Assembly (NCBI GenBank): GCA_029532415.1
Contig: JAQOTA010000030.1
Location: 186,001 to 250,000 of the forward strand
Reading direction: 5' to 3'
Origin: Marasmius tenuissimus
Lineage: Eukaryota > Basidiomycota > Agaricomycetes > Agaricales > Marasmiaceae
DNA length: 64,000 nt
A model generated the notes under the pieces. The model did no database searches. It had not been told where the DNA came from and saw only the letters and a program-made list of their open reading frames with translations. The position numbers were made by a program, and so were the translations under genes. This document shows positions 11,134 through 22,288 of the stretch, piece by piece (within the stretch, counting starts at the first letter, position 1; each line of letters begins with the position of its first letter).

Positions 11134-14100
11134 ATGTTTGACGTTAAGAAATACTTCTCTGCTTGCTTCGACAGCACCAACTTCAAACAGACCTACTACG
11201 GCGAGATGGAAGCCGTGTGCAAGACCCAAGGTCTTTATGGTCATCTCACTGGCGATGAACCACGTCCATCCATGCCCCTTGGCACTGTCACTAGCCCCAT
11301 AGGGGTTACTCCTGTTGTTCATGACACCGTCCCTCCTGAGGAGCACAATGCATGGGTCAAGGAAAGTCTTGCCTGGGACAAGAAAGATCTCCAGCTCATG
11401 GGGTTCATTCAGACTACCACCACCAAGGAGGTCTTCGATCTGATTAAGGACATGAACGCCCAGAAGGCTTGGGAACAGCTGAACGACACCTATGGCGAGC
11501 CCACTTTGTCTGCCATCTATGGCGACTTTGTTAAACTCGTCTCTTTCAGACTTACCACCTCTCATCCCCAAGCCGGCATCACCAAGTTCAAGTCCTACAT
11601 CAAACGACTCTCCAAGGTAGGAGTGGTTCTCCCCAAGTTGATCAAATCCCTCTTGCTCATTGCCGCTATTCCTCCCGAATGGGACGCTGCCTCATCCAAA
11701 TCCCTTCATGACTATGTTAGGGATCCCAAGGATGAAGACCACATCACCGTTTCCAAGGTCCATGATGCAATCATGGTTGAATATGAGCGCCAGAACCCTC
11801 AGCTTGCCAACCGCCTCTCTGCGGTTAAGCGTGCTGGTAATCGTGAACCATCGTTTGGTCAGCAGCAGTGCCCGCAGCAGCAACGTCAGCAGCATGGGTA
11901 TCAGCAGCAGACCAACACTCGCTCACCACAGCAGCAGCAGCAACGCCAATCTTCGAACCAGAACAAGGGTAAGAAGAAGAAGCAGCAGCAGCGTGGTACC
12001 TGCGGTGGTATCAACCAGCACCAGGGTCCCGGCAATGCCGGCGGTAACAGCGGTAACAATCGGTCTCATGGTCACTCCCATGTTGCATCCTATGCCTCCG
12101 TCGTCGCTTCCCCTCCTCCTGTCTGTTCTTACTCCTCGATCACTGACCGCAGGGAACATATTGCGTTGAATGCAGTCAACAACTCCTTGCATGCCGAGAT
12201 TGCCAGCACCCCTCCTAGCTGTGCTAGGGGATCACCGCCTCCAGTGCACTTCACTGGTCACTGGGACAAGTCTTGTGACAGCACCGTTCCTCCTGCTGTC
12301 AAGAAGAACCCGGCTGCCATGCAGTCTTTCACTGGGTTCAAGCCATCTGAGTCAGTATTTGATGATGTATGTGAAGCACGTTCACTTGCTGACAGACTTG
12401 GTGTTCCTAAGACGGTGCAGCATCTCAAACCGTTTGAACAGATTGTCATGTCCGCCACCAATCATTCACTCCAGGATTGTATCTCGAAGCCTGGTTCCTC
12501 GTCCAAGCGAGTTCTGGAGGACAATTTGGAAGATGAAGGAACTGGACGTCCTTCTCCTACTTCTTCTAAATGCTCTCACAGCGTTGATTCTGATTCTGAT
12601 GTACAGATGGACTGGGGATCTGACGATGGTATGGACAATATGACTTCTCTATTTGGTAACAACATTGACAACAATATTGCTGAAGCTGCAGGAGTAGAGG
12701 ACATCCCAGATGATGTCTCTCTTGGATCGTTCCACGATGACAGGCAAGTTCCATATCTTGACCTGCTTTCCCAAGCTGATGCAAACCTACAGCACTGCTC
12801 TCAACTAGTTGGTATCAGTAGTGCGTGCGGTAGTCGTAGTGATCTGGTATCACTTGTAAATTTTTGCAATGCTATTTCGACCCACTTTGTGGGAGGTACT
12901 CAATGTAAGGGAAAGAAAAGTGTGAACAACGCACAGGGTTGGCTCCTTGATTCTAGTGCCTCCTCTCATTTCAAGAATGACATGAATGATTTTGCTGAAT
13001 ATGAATCACTTGATGGTCCTATCGTAAATACTGCGAATAAGGGCAACCCTATACAGATCAAGGGTAAAGGCACTGTCTTCATGAAGCATAACATTGAAGG
13101 ACATGATGGGAAACTCACTGAGCATGTTTCGCATCTCTATCCTGTCTATTACATACCGCAATTGGATATACACTTGCTATCCATGGGAGAGTTCCTCCAA
13201 GATGGTCTATCAATTCGTGGAAATGCGAAGAAATTGGCCTTCTACTCATCACAGCGACAACAGTCGCTTGTTTCCTACCCTCATATGCCTGGTCAAACCA
13301 TTTATTGGGTTCACTCGTGGAAAGCATCTGCTGAGTCTTTAATGGCCAGGTCGGTTGTTTACAACGTTGACTACGATATTGAGCACAGACACTTTGGGCA
13401 TCCATCAGATAAAGCTCTGAATAAAGCTCGGAAACTTACGCAAGGTTTCCCACTTGACCTTAAGATGCCTACTAAGAAGACATCTTTGTGTTGTGGTTGT
13501 GCTGAAGGCAAGATGCATCAGAAATCGTTCCCCAACTCTACTACTAGAGCTTCTAAACCGTTTGAACGCATACATTCGGATTTGAAGTCGTACCCGGCTG
13601 AATCATATCACCAGTACAAGTACTACATCTCTTTTCTCGATGACTGCACGTCCTACGTTTGGACATCCAAGCTCAAGACGAAAGACGAAGCAGTACCTGC
13701 TTTGAGGGACTTTTTTACCATGGTCAAGACACAATTCAATGCTGTTGTCAAGACCTGGATGTCCGATGAAGGGGGAGAGTACAAAGGAGATAAGTTCAAT
13801 GCAGTACTGAAAGAGTATGGGATCCAAAGAGATCAAAGCATACTGTATACACCACAACAAAACTGTTGTGCTGAACGATTCAACAGGACTATTCATGAAA
13901 AGGCTGAAGCTCTTCGCTTTGAAGCTTGTATGCCTCAGTCCTGGTGGGAATTCTGCCATGTGCACGCCGTCCATCTCTACAATCGCACTCCTGTGCAACG
14001 TTTGAGCTGGCGAACTCCGTTCGAAATGCTTTACGGCGAAGCACCTGATGTTTCACATCTCCGAGTTATGGGTTGTGCAGCCTACGTATTCATTCCTGAG

Positions 14101-14553
14101 GATTGTAGGAAGAATAAGCTCGCTCCTCGCAGTGAGTTAATGACTTTCATTGGCTACCAAGATGGGATGAAAGGCTTCCTGTTCATGCGAAGTAATAATT
14201 CCGTATTCAAAGGTAGCACTGCACTATTCGATGAGACGCTATACAATAAATGTCCTGATGCCAAAACTCGTGGCTTCACACCTGTCGGTAGTAAACCATT
14301 TACTTTGGGTGAAAATCCCAACATTTCTTTGGAAGATGAAGACTCTGATGACGGTTGGGACGATACTCCATTCCCAGATCTCAGACGTCGCTCTGAACCT
14401 TCTGAGAGGTCAGAACCTCAGGTTGATGAACCTGCAGGTGGCCCTGTGCCAGGGGATTTGCCCCTCCCTCAATCTGGTCCTCCGACGCCTCCAGGCAAGC
14501 CCACCGTTCCTCCACCTGCGCCAGCAGCGGAAGGGTACAACGCAACCTGGTAA
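11134..14553 (+). pseudogene. Family-X Copia gag-protease-integrase, broken by a 29-base deletion
   Basis: Polyprotein of 1139 residues. Gag spans about 1-240. A Q-rich and lysine-rich stretch (about 235-300) stands where a zinc knuckle would be. An acidic, Ser-rich linker follows. The protease region, about 600-650, has DSSA where the sister copy has the catalytic DSGA, so protease is probably dead. Integrase has an H/H/C/C finger (GHPSDK to CCGC, about 749-790) and the acidic triad (HSDL about 814, DEGGEY about 876, E of AERFNRT about 913). NCCAERF replaces the sister's NGRAERF. Near 14529 a 29-base deletion between two GCAGCGGA repeats shifts the frame and ends the ORF at 14553. By the inversion model this stretch is the 5' part of outer element Z. 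Confidence 0.9.
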
Positions 14554-14827
14554 TATTTTTGGGGAAAAGCGGAACCCAAATAAACCCTCAGAGATTGTTC
14601 GTGACTTAGAGAATAATAAAACTTGGAGAAATGTCACTGAAGATAAAGAACCTTCACATCCAGTTGATCGTCCTAGCTCTTCGTGATCTAGGAAAGGCAA
14701 AGGTCGTAAAAAGGGGATTCCTGGACCGCTTCTGCCTCTGCCTGCTCCAGAACCCAGTGGAAGCACTGAGTCGCATGAGGAAGAAAGCATAGTCAAAAGA
14801 CTTACCCAAGAAGGGGGAGTAGGATTC
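14554..14827 (+). pseudogene. Broken linker between integrase and RT, with nonsense codon
   Basis: After the deletion the pol frame continues in the other reading frame (GTTQPGNIFGEKRNPN) and hits TGA at 14684-14686, where the minus-strand sister has CGA. This is a CpG-to-TpG change. The RT part then follows open from about 14690. The element is therefore disabled twice within 160 bases. Confidence 0.85.
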
Positions 14828-16450
14828 ATGATTTACCTGTTGAACAATGCCGTTCCAGTTCACAATTCACTTCCAACGTCCGATACTCCTGATTTATCTA
14901 ACATCAGAGAGTGGACACTCCGCGATATTTTAAAGTTGCCTATTGAGCAACAGAAGGAATGGAAGACTGCTTGCCACGAAGAACTTGAGGCACTTTGTAA
15001 GCGCAAGGTCTTCGAAATCTGTGACTTGCCTAAAGGTCGCAAAGCCATCAAAAATAGATGGGTCTTCGACGTTAAGTCGAATGGTCGCAAGAAAGCCAGA
15101 CTTGTTGCCAAGGGTTTCTCTCAGGTCGAAGGTGTCGACTTTGATGAGATCTTCTCACCAGTTGTTCGTTATGAGACTGTTCGTATGATGCTTGCTCTCG
15201 CAGCTCTCAAAAACTGGTACATCACTTCTGTTGATGTTAAGAACGCCTTCCTTTATGGCGATCTTGTTGAGGAGATTTACATGGAACAACCTGAAGGCTT
15301 CAAAGTCAAGGGCCAAGAACGTAAAGTACTACGCCTGCGTCGTGCATTATATGGACTGAAGCAAGCTGCCCTTGAGTGGTGGCGAACCCTCAGCTCGTCC
15401 ATGGAAGTACTAGGCTTCAAACGTCTGACTTCTGATGCTGGACTCTTCATCTGCAAAGATCCGAAGAGTGGTGAAGTTGTGTATGCGATCATATATGTTG
15501 ACGATGCACTCTTCATGGGTCCTAACAAAGCTTTTGTTGACAAGAAGAAAGCCGAGTTCATGGCTCGATGGGAATGCCGCGATATGGGCGATGCTAGCGA
15601 ATTTCTCCGCATGAGCATTCGTCGCGAAGGCAATAAGATCATGATTGACCAGAAGGATTATCTGAAGAAAGTCCTTGAACGTTTCGGGATGCAGAATGCA
15701 AAAGGTGCTCCAACGCCCTTACCTGCTGGCTATGTGCCAACTCCCAACGATGGTCCAGTCAATCCTGCCATTCGTTCCAAATTCGAGTCTGTGATTGGGT
15801 CGCTTCTGTACATTATGCTGGGCACACGTCCTGATATTGCCTATGCAGTTACGAAGCTTTCTCAGTTCTCTTCTAATCCAACGAAGGAACACCTCGATAA
15901 AGCTCTGTATATCTGCCGCTATTTAGCTGGCACATCAGATTATTCACTCGTCTACGATGGTGACTCTGATGGAGGTCTTCTTGCGTTCACAGACTCGGAT
16001 TGGGCTGCCGATCCTATCAAACGCTGTTCGATTACTGGCTACTTCTTTAAGTTAGCAGGCGGCATCTTCTCGTGGCAATCACACGCCCAGAAGACTGTAG
16101 CTCTTTCTTCCACTGAGGCTGAGTATATGGCACTGTCGGATTGCAGTCGTCAAGCTTCCTGGATAAGATCGCTACTCTCTGAACTTGGAATCGACTTGGG
16201 TCCTATTCCAATCTGCGGAGACAATCAAGGCTCAATCTTCATTGCATCTAATCCGGTTCAAGAACGCCGAACCAAGCACATCGATATTCGATATCATTAT
16301 ATTCGATCGTGTGTTGAAGATGGCAAAGTCGAGTTGTTCTTTATTGAAGGAGTCTATAATCCCGCAGACATGTTTACGAAGAATCTCGGACATGAGAAGT
16401 TCTTACGCTTCAGAGATCACCTTGGACTTGAATTCTATTTGTCCACTTGA
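14828..16450 (+). CDS. Family-X Copia reverse transcriptase and RNase H
   Basis: An open frame of 540 residues continuing pol; the Met at 14828 is only the first in-frame Met and not a real translation start. Motifs in order: KEWKTACHEELEALCK, WVFDVK, KARLVAKGFSQ, the palm motif YVDDALF near residue 225, and RNase H with TDSDWA and SSTEAEYMALS. It ends near DMFTKNLGHEK, the usual Copia C-terminus. No frameshift or stop interrupts it, unlike the older fragment at 30340-31459. Under the inversion model most of it derives from the younger copy Y, with the switch near 14870. Confidence 0.9.
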   Translation: MIYLLNNAVPVHNSLPTSDTPDLSNIREWTLRDILKLPIEQQKEWKTACHEELEALCKRKVFEICDLPKGRKAIKNRWVFDVKSNGRKKARLVAKGFSQVEGVDFDEIFSPVVRYETVRMMLALAALKNWYITSVDVKNAFLYGDLVEEIYMEQPEGFKVKGQERKVLRLRRALYGLKQAALEWWRTLSSSMEVLGFKRLTSDAGLFICKDPKSGEVVYAIIYVDDALFMGPNKAFVDKKKAEFMARWECRDMGDASEFLRMSIRREGNKIMIDQKDYLKKVLERFGMQNAKGAPTPLPAGYVPTPNDGPVNPAIRSKFESVIGSLLYIMLGTRPDIAYAVTKLSQFSSNPTKEHLDKALYICRYLAGTSDYSLVYDGDSDGGLLAFTDSDWAADPIKRCSITGYFFKLAGGIFSWQSHAQKTVALSSTEAEYMALSDCSRQASWIRSLLSELGIDLGPIPICGDNQGSIFIASNPVQERRTKHIDIRYHYIRSCVEDGKVELFFIEGVYNPADMFTKNLGHEKFLRFRDHLGLEFYLST

Positions 16451-16480
16451 TTTGCTCAGATGCGCTTTTCAGCTGCACTT

Positions 16481-16492
16481 AGCAAGGGGGTG
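16481..16492 (+). promoter_or_regulatory. Polypurine tract
   Basis: AGCAAGGGGGTG lies directly before the LTR at 16493, the usual place for plus-strand priming. Confidence 0.7.
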
Positions 16493-16813
16493 TGTTGAAT
16501 CCGTGGACTATAATTAGATCTTGGTATACCCGAAGTCCCGGTTCATACTTCCCGCCATTGTATTATGCGGGACAATGCATTCGCTATTGTTCCATTCTTC
16601 ATTGTTCATTATGCTCATATGTACAATTCCTATTGTCGTCCCTATATGGTAGTTCTATTGTCTCTACATGTATATAAGCTCGTAGTTCTCTACATGAATC
16701 GACAGTGTGCTTGAGCTTCTACGTCTCGCCTCTATCTCTCTAAACTCCTCTCTGGTAAGTAGTAGTATAGCTATGTTGTAGTCCTCTGCGCTAGGCGTCA
16801 TGCCGGCTCATCA
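16493..16813 (+). repeat. Family-X LTR (3' LTR of the inserted copy Y)
   Basis: 321 bases, TGTTGA to TCATCA. By eye it matches the inverted LTR at 21363-21683 almost base for base and differs from 10515 and 31501 at many sites. The next base begins CCATG, the inverted half of the CATGG target duplication. Confidence 0.9.
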
Positions 16814-19800
16814 CCATGTAAATCTCTTCAACAAGATCACCGTAAAGGAAAGTGTTCTTAACATCAACAGAAGTGATGTACCAGTTCTTGAGAGCTGCGA
16901 GAGCAAGCATCATACGAACAGTCTCATAACGAACAACTGGTGAGAAGATCTCATCAAAGTCGACACCTTCGACCTGAGAGAAACCCTTGGCAACAAGTCT
17001 GGCTTTCTTGCGACCATTCGACTTAACGTCGAAGACCCATCTATTTTTGATGGCTTTGCGACCTTTAGGCAAGTCACAGATTTCGAAGACCTTGCGCTTA
17101 CAAAGTGCCTCAAGTTCTTCGTGGCAAGCAGTCTTCCATTCCTTCTGTTGCTCAATAGGCAACTTTAAAATATCGCGGAGTGTCCACTCTCTGATGTTAG
17201 ATAAATCAGGAGTATCGGACATTGGAAGCGAATCGTGAACTGGAACGGCATTGTTCAGCAGGTAAATCACGAATCCTACTCCCCCTTCTTGGGTCAGTCT
17301 TTTGACTACGCTTTCTTCCTCATGCGACTCAGTGGTGCTTCCACTAGGTTCTGGAGCAGGCGGAGGCGGAAGTGGACCAGGAATCCCCTTTTTACGACCT
17401 TTGCCTTTCCTAGATCGCGAAGAGCTAGGACGATCAACTGGATGTGAAGGTTCTTTATCTCCAGTGACGTTTCTCCAAGTATTGTTGTTCTCTAAGTCGC
17501 GAACAATATCTGAGGGTCTATTTGGGTTCCGCTGTTCACCAAAAATATTACCAGGTTGCGTTGTACCCTTCCGCTGCCTCGAAGACCGACGTGGACCATC
17601 CGCTGCTGGTGCAGGCGGAGGAACGGCGGGTTCGCCTGGAGGCGTCGGAGGACCAGATTGAGGGAGTGGCAAATCCCCTGGCGCAGGGCCACCTGCAGGT
17701 TCGTCAACCTGAGGTTCTGATCTCTTAGAAGGTTCGGAGCGACGTCTGAGATCTGGGAACGGAGTATCGTCCCAATCGTCATCAGAGTCTTCATCTTCCG
17801 AAGGAATGTTGGGATTTTCACCCAAAGTAAATGGTTCACTACCAACAGGTTTAAAGCCACGAGTTTTGGCATCAGGACACTTATTGTATAGCGTCTCATC
17901 GAATAGTGCAGTGCTACCTTTGAATACGGAATTATTACTTCGCATGAACAGGAAGCCTTTCATTCCATCTTGGTAGCCAATGAAAGTCATTAACTCACTA
18001 CGAGGAGCGAGCTTATTCTTCCTACGATCTTCAGGAATGAATACGTAGGCTGCACAACCCATAACTCGGAGATGTGAAACATCAGGTGCTTCGCCGTAAA
18101 GCATTTCGAACGGAGTTCGCCAGCTCAAACGTTGCACAGGAGTGCGATTGTAGAGATGGACGGCGTGCACATGGCAGAATTCCCACCAGGACTGAGGCAT
18201 ACAAGCTTCAAAACGAAGAGCTTCAGCCTTCTCATGAATAGTCCTGTTAAATCGTTCAGCACGACCGTTTTGTTGTGGTGTATACAGTATGCTTTGATCC
18301 CTCTGGATCCCATACTCTTTCAGTACTGCATCGAACTTGTCTCCTTTGTACTCTCCCCCTTCATCGGACATCCAGGTCTTGACAACAGCATTGAATTGTG
18401 TCTTGACCATGGTAAGGAAGTCCCTCAAAGCAGGTACTGCTTCGTCTTTCGTCTTGAGCTTGGATGTCCAAACGTAGGACGTGCAGTCATCGAGAAAAGA
18501 GATGTAGTACTTGTACTGGTGATATGATTCAGCCGGGTACGACTTCAAATCCGAATGTATGCGTTCAAACGGTTTAGAAGCTCTAGTAGTAGAGTTGGGG
18601 AACGATTTCTGATGCATCTTGCCTTCAGCACAACCACAACACAAAGATGTCTTCTTAGTAGGCATCTTAAGGTCAAGTGGGAAACCTTGCGTATGTTTCC
18701 GAGCTTTGTTCAGGGCTTTATCCGACGGATGCCCAAAGCGTCTGTGCTCAATATCGTAGTCGACGTTGTAAACGACCGACTTGGCCATTAAAACCTCAGC
18801 AGATGCTTTCCGCGAGTGTACCCAATAAATGGTTTGACCAGGCATATGAGGGTAGGAAACAAGCGACTGGCGTCGCTGTGATGAGTAGAAGGCTAACTTC
18901 TTCGCGTTTCCACGAATTGATAGACCATCTTGAAGGAATTCTCCCATTGATAGTAGACGTATGTCTAATTGAGGTATGTAATAGACAGGATAGAGTCGCG
19001 AAACACGCTCAGTAAGTTTCCCGTCATGTCCTTCAACATTATGCTTAATGAAGACAGTGCCTTTACCCTTGATCTGTATAGGGTTGCCCTTATTCGCAGT
19101 ATTTACGATAGGACCATCAAGTGATTCATATTCAGCGAAATCATTCATGTCATTCGTGAAATGAGAGGAGGCACCAGAATCAAGGAGCCAACCCTGTGTG
19201 TTGTTCACACTTTTCTTTCCTTTGCACTGAGTACAACCCACGAAGTGGGTGGAGATAGCATTGCAATATGATACAAGTGATGCCAGATCACTACGACTAC
19301 GACGCGAACTACTGATACCAACTAGTTGTGAGCATCGCTGTAAGGTTGCATCAGATTGGGAAAGCAGGTCAAGATAAGGAACTTGCCTGTCATCGTGGAA
19401 CGATCCAAGAGAGACGTCATCCGGGACGTCCTCAACCCCTGCAGCTTCGGCAATATCGTTGTCAACATCATTACCGAATAGAGAGGTCATGTCTTCCATA
19501 CCGTCGTCAGATCCCCAGTCCATCTCTACATCTTCATCAGGATCAGCGCTACGAGAGCGTTTAGAAGAAGTAGAAGAAGGAGATCCGGCTCCCTCATGTC
19601 CCTCATCATCCTCCAAAAGACGCTTGGACGAGGACGCACGTGGTTGTTCAATGCGGTCCTGGAGCGAACGATTGGTGGCGGACGTGACGATCTGTTCGAA
19701 GGGTTTGAGATACCACGCCGTCTTGGGGGCACCAAGTCTGTCAGCAAGGGAACGTGCTCCACGAACATCATCAAATACTGACTGAGATGGCTTGAAGCTG

Positions 19801-21062
19801 GTGAAGGACTGCATGGCAGCCGGGTTCTTCTTGACAGCTGGTTGAGGGACAGTGCTGTCGCAAGACTTGTCCCAGTGACCGGTGAAGTGAGCTGGGGGCG
19901 GTGATCCCATAGCGCGAACAGGAGGGGCGCTGGCGATCTCGGCGCGCAAGGAGTTGTTGACCGCGTTCAACGCGATACGTTCCCTGCAGTCGGTGATCGA
20001 GGAGTATGGACGGATGGGAGCGGGGGAAGCTACGACGGATGCATAGGATGCCAGATGGGAGTGACCATGTGACCGATTGTTACCACCGTTGTTACCGCCG
20101 GCGTTGCCGGGACCCTGATGCTGGTTGATACCACCGCGGGTACCACACTGCTGCTGCTTCTTCTTCTTACCGTTGTTCTGGTTTGAAGAAGAGTGTTGCT
20201 GTTGCTGCTGCTGTGGTTGACGCTGTTGGCCACGCTGCTGCTGTCCACGCTGCTGACGTTGCTGCGGCGGACGCTGCTGCTGACCAAAAGATGGTTCACG
20301 GTTACCAGCACGCTTGACCGCAGAGAGGCGGTTGGCAAGCTGAGGGTTCTGGCGCTCGTATTCAATCATGATAGCTTCATGAACGTCGGCGATGGTGAGG
20401 GCGCTGGAGCTCTCAGGATCCCTATCAAAGTCATGAAGGGACTTGGAGGAAGCGGCGTCCCATTCGGGAGGAATAGCTGCGATGAGAAGGAGGGCTTTGA
20501 TTAACTCGGGGAGTTCAACCCCAACCTCGGCAAGACGTTCAATGTAATGCTTGAACTTGGTGATGCCAGCCTGGGGATGACTGGTAGTAAGCCGGAAGGA
20601 CACCAATTTGACGAAGTTGCCATAGATGGCAGACAAGGTTGGTTCGCCATAGGTGGTGACGATAGTGGACCAGGCTTTGGCAGCGTCCATGTCCTTGAGA
20701 GGTTCAAAGACTTCCTTCGTAGAGGTCAACTGAATGATACCCATCAGCTGGAGGTCTTTCTCCTCCCATGATTCCAGCGCGGTGTTGTACGCTGTGATCT
20801 GAGCATCGGTGGGAGGGTGACGATCAGGTTCGTCGTCACTGTCAGTTCCAGCTGCAGGTGGAGCAGTTCCACCAGGGGGAGTAGTGACGGTAATGGTCGG
20901 AACAATGGGTTCCCCCAGCGGGTACGTAGGCTTCTTAGCCGCACCAGTAAGGTGACGATAAAGGCCTTGAGCCTTGGTTACAGCTTCCATTTCGCCGTTA
21001 TAGGTCTGGCGAAATCCAGTGCCGTCGAAGCGACCGGAGAAGAATTTCTTAACGTCGAACAT
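16814..21062 (-). CDS. Family-X Copia gag-pol, intact frame but cut inside RT
   Basis: One open frame of about 1416 element-encoded residues from ATG at 21062, running into the neighbouring LTR where it is cut. Gag is about 1-260. A Q-rich, lysine-rich segment near 265-320 contains no CCHC knuckle. The protease has DSGASSHF near 627. Integrase has the GHPSDK/CCGC finger (about 770-800) and a D, D, E triad (HSDL, DEGGEY, NGRAERF). RT begins near 1285 and stops after EEIYM at the CATGG junction. Compared with the plus-strand copy it keeps Arg codons (CGN) where that copy has Cys, His or stop. By the inversion model its first part is copy Y and its last roughly 400 bases belong to Z. Confidence 0.9.
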
Positions 21063-21349
21063 GGTAGTAAGAGGTTAGATTGTTTGGTGTTGGATCTAGA
21101 AAAGACAGCATCAGTATGCGTCTAATCAACACAGGGAGCAGCCGTCAAGGCGCTATGCTCAACGAGGAGCATTGGATCCTTTAGATCCGATGTCGTCGAA
21201 GGACGTACATCAATGCCATAGATCGAGCACTCAATTAAGAGGTCGATGGCAACATGCAGGTCTAGCCTAGCTAGCCGATGACAGCAGCCTAGGGGCGCTC
21301 GTCGCTGACAGCAGCCATTAAGGCGCTCGTCATTGTAGTCGGGCTAACC

Positions 21350-21362
21350 GGGGCCCATAACC
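21350..21362 (-). promoter_or_regulatory. Primer-binding site, initiator tRNA-Met half-tRNA type
   Basis: On the minus strand GGTTATGGGCCCC follows the inverted LTR directly, the same site as at 10836-10848. Confidence 0.75.
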
Positions 21363-21683
21363 TGATGAGCCGGCATGACGCCTAGCGCAGAGGACTACAA
21401 CATAGCTATACTACTACTTACCAGAGAGGAGTTTAGAGAGATAGAGGCGAGACGTAGAAGCTCAAGCACACTGTCGATTCATGTAGAGAACTACGAGCTT
21501 ATATACATGTAGAGACAATAGAACTACCATATAGGGACGACAATAGGAATTGTACATATGAGCATAATGAACAATGAAGAATGGAACAATAGCGAATGCA
21601 TTGTCCCGCATAATACAATGGCGGGAAGTATGAACCGGGACTTCGGGTATACCGGGATCTAATTATAGTCCACGGATTCAACA
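21363..21683 (-). repeat. Family-X LTR in inverted orientation (5' LTR of copy Y)
   Basis: 321 bases, reverse complement of the 16493 LTR by eye. It is followed on the plus strand by CATGGAACAACC, the RT sequence expected next after the cut at 16814. Confidence 0.9.
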
Positions 21684-21735
21684 CATGGAACAACCTGAAG
21701 GCTTCAAAGTCAAGGGCCAAGAACGTAAGGTACTA
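21684..21735 (+). pseudogene. 52-base RT fragment of outer Copia element Z
   Basis: Plus-strand sequence matching 15282-15333 (MEQPEGFKVKGQERK region). It joins on paper to 30340 once element W (21736-30334) and one TACTA copy are removed. It begins with CATGG. Confidence 0.85.
21731..21735. repeat. Left target duplication TACTA of element W
   Basis: TACTA precedes the LTR at 21736 and recurs at 30335-30339. The uninterrupted site GTACTACGCCTGCG is visible in the sister copy at 15328-15341. Confidence 0.9.
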
Positions 21736-22253
21736 TGATGAGCCAGCATAGTTAAAGTGCACAGTGGGTATAACGAAGTAAACCTCACATGGGTAATACA
21801 CAGAGTGTTCTTGTAGTCTTGAGATGCTTGAGAAGAGGTGATAATCGAGTAGATTGTCCTAAGGCTTAAGGCCTTTTGTCCAGTCTTTTATACATAAGTT
21901 TCTGGTACATGTAATAAGTATTACACTAACTGAAACTACTACTAGAAGTAGGTATTCGGCCCTAAAGGCGTAAAAGACATTAGTACTGTGTAAGTACTTC
22001 TACCATGAATGGTAGTATGCTTGGTGAGCATAGTCGTGTTTGCCTCATGTATTGGAGGCTCTACTTATGCTATTGGATAGCGACTGTCTATAGTGTCATA
22101 TATGATGAAACTAGATGTACGTAGTAAGATACGTAGACAGAGACGTAGTACTTGCATGAGGACGCAAGTGTTCTAGAGGCATAGCTCTATAAATAGTGTG
22201 ACGCGTAAACAACACGTCAACAGTGTATCACATGATTTCCATCATGTTCAACA
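21736..22253 (-). repeat. W 3' LTR
   Basis: 518 bases. On the plus strand it starts TGATGAGCC and ends GTTCAACA. It appears identical to 29817-30334 by eye. Its ends resemble those of family X (TGTTGAA to CTCATCA on the coding strand), so the two families are related. Confidence 0.9.
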
Positions 22254-22288
22254 CTCCCCCTCACTAAGTTCATCATGCGATCATAGAA

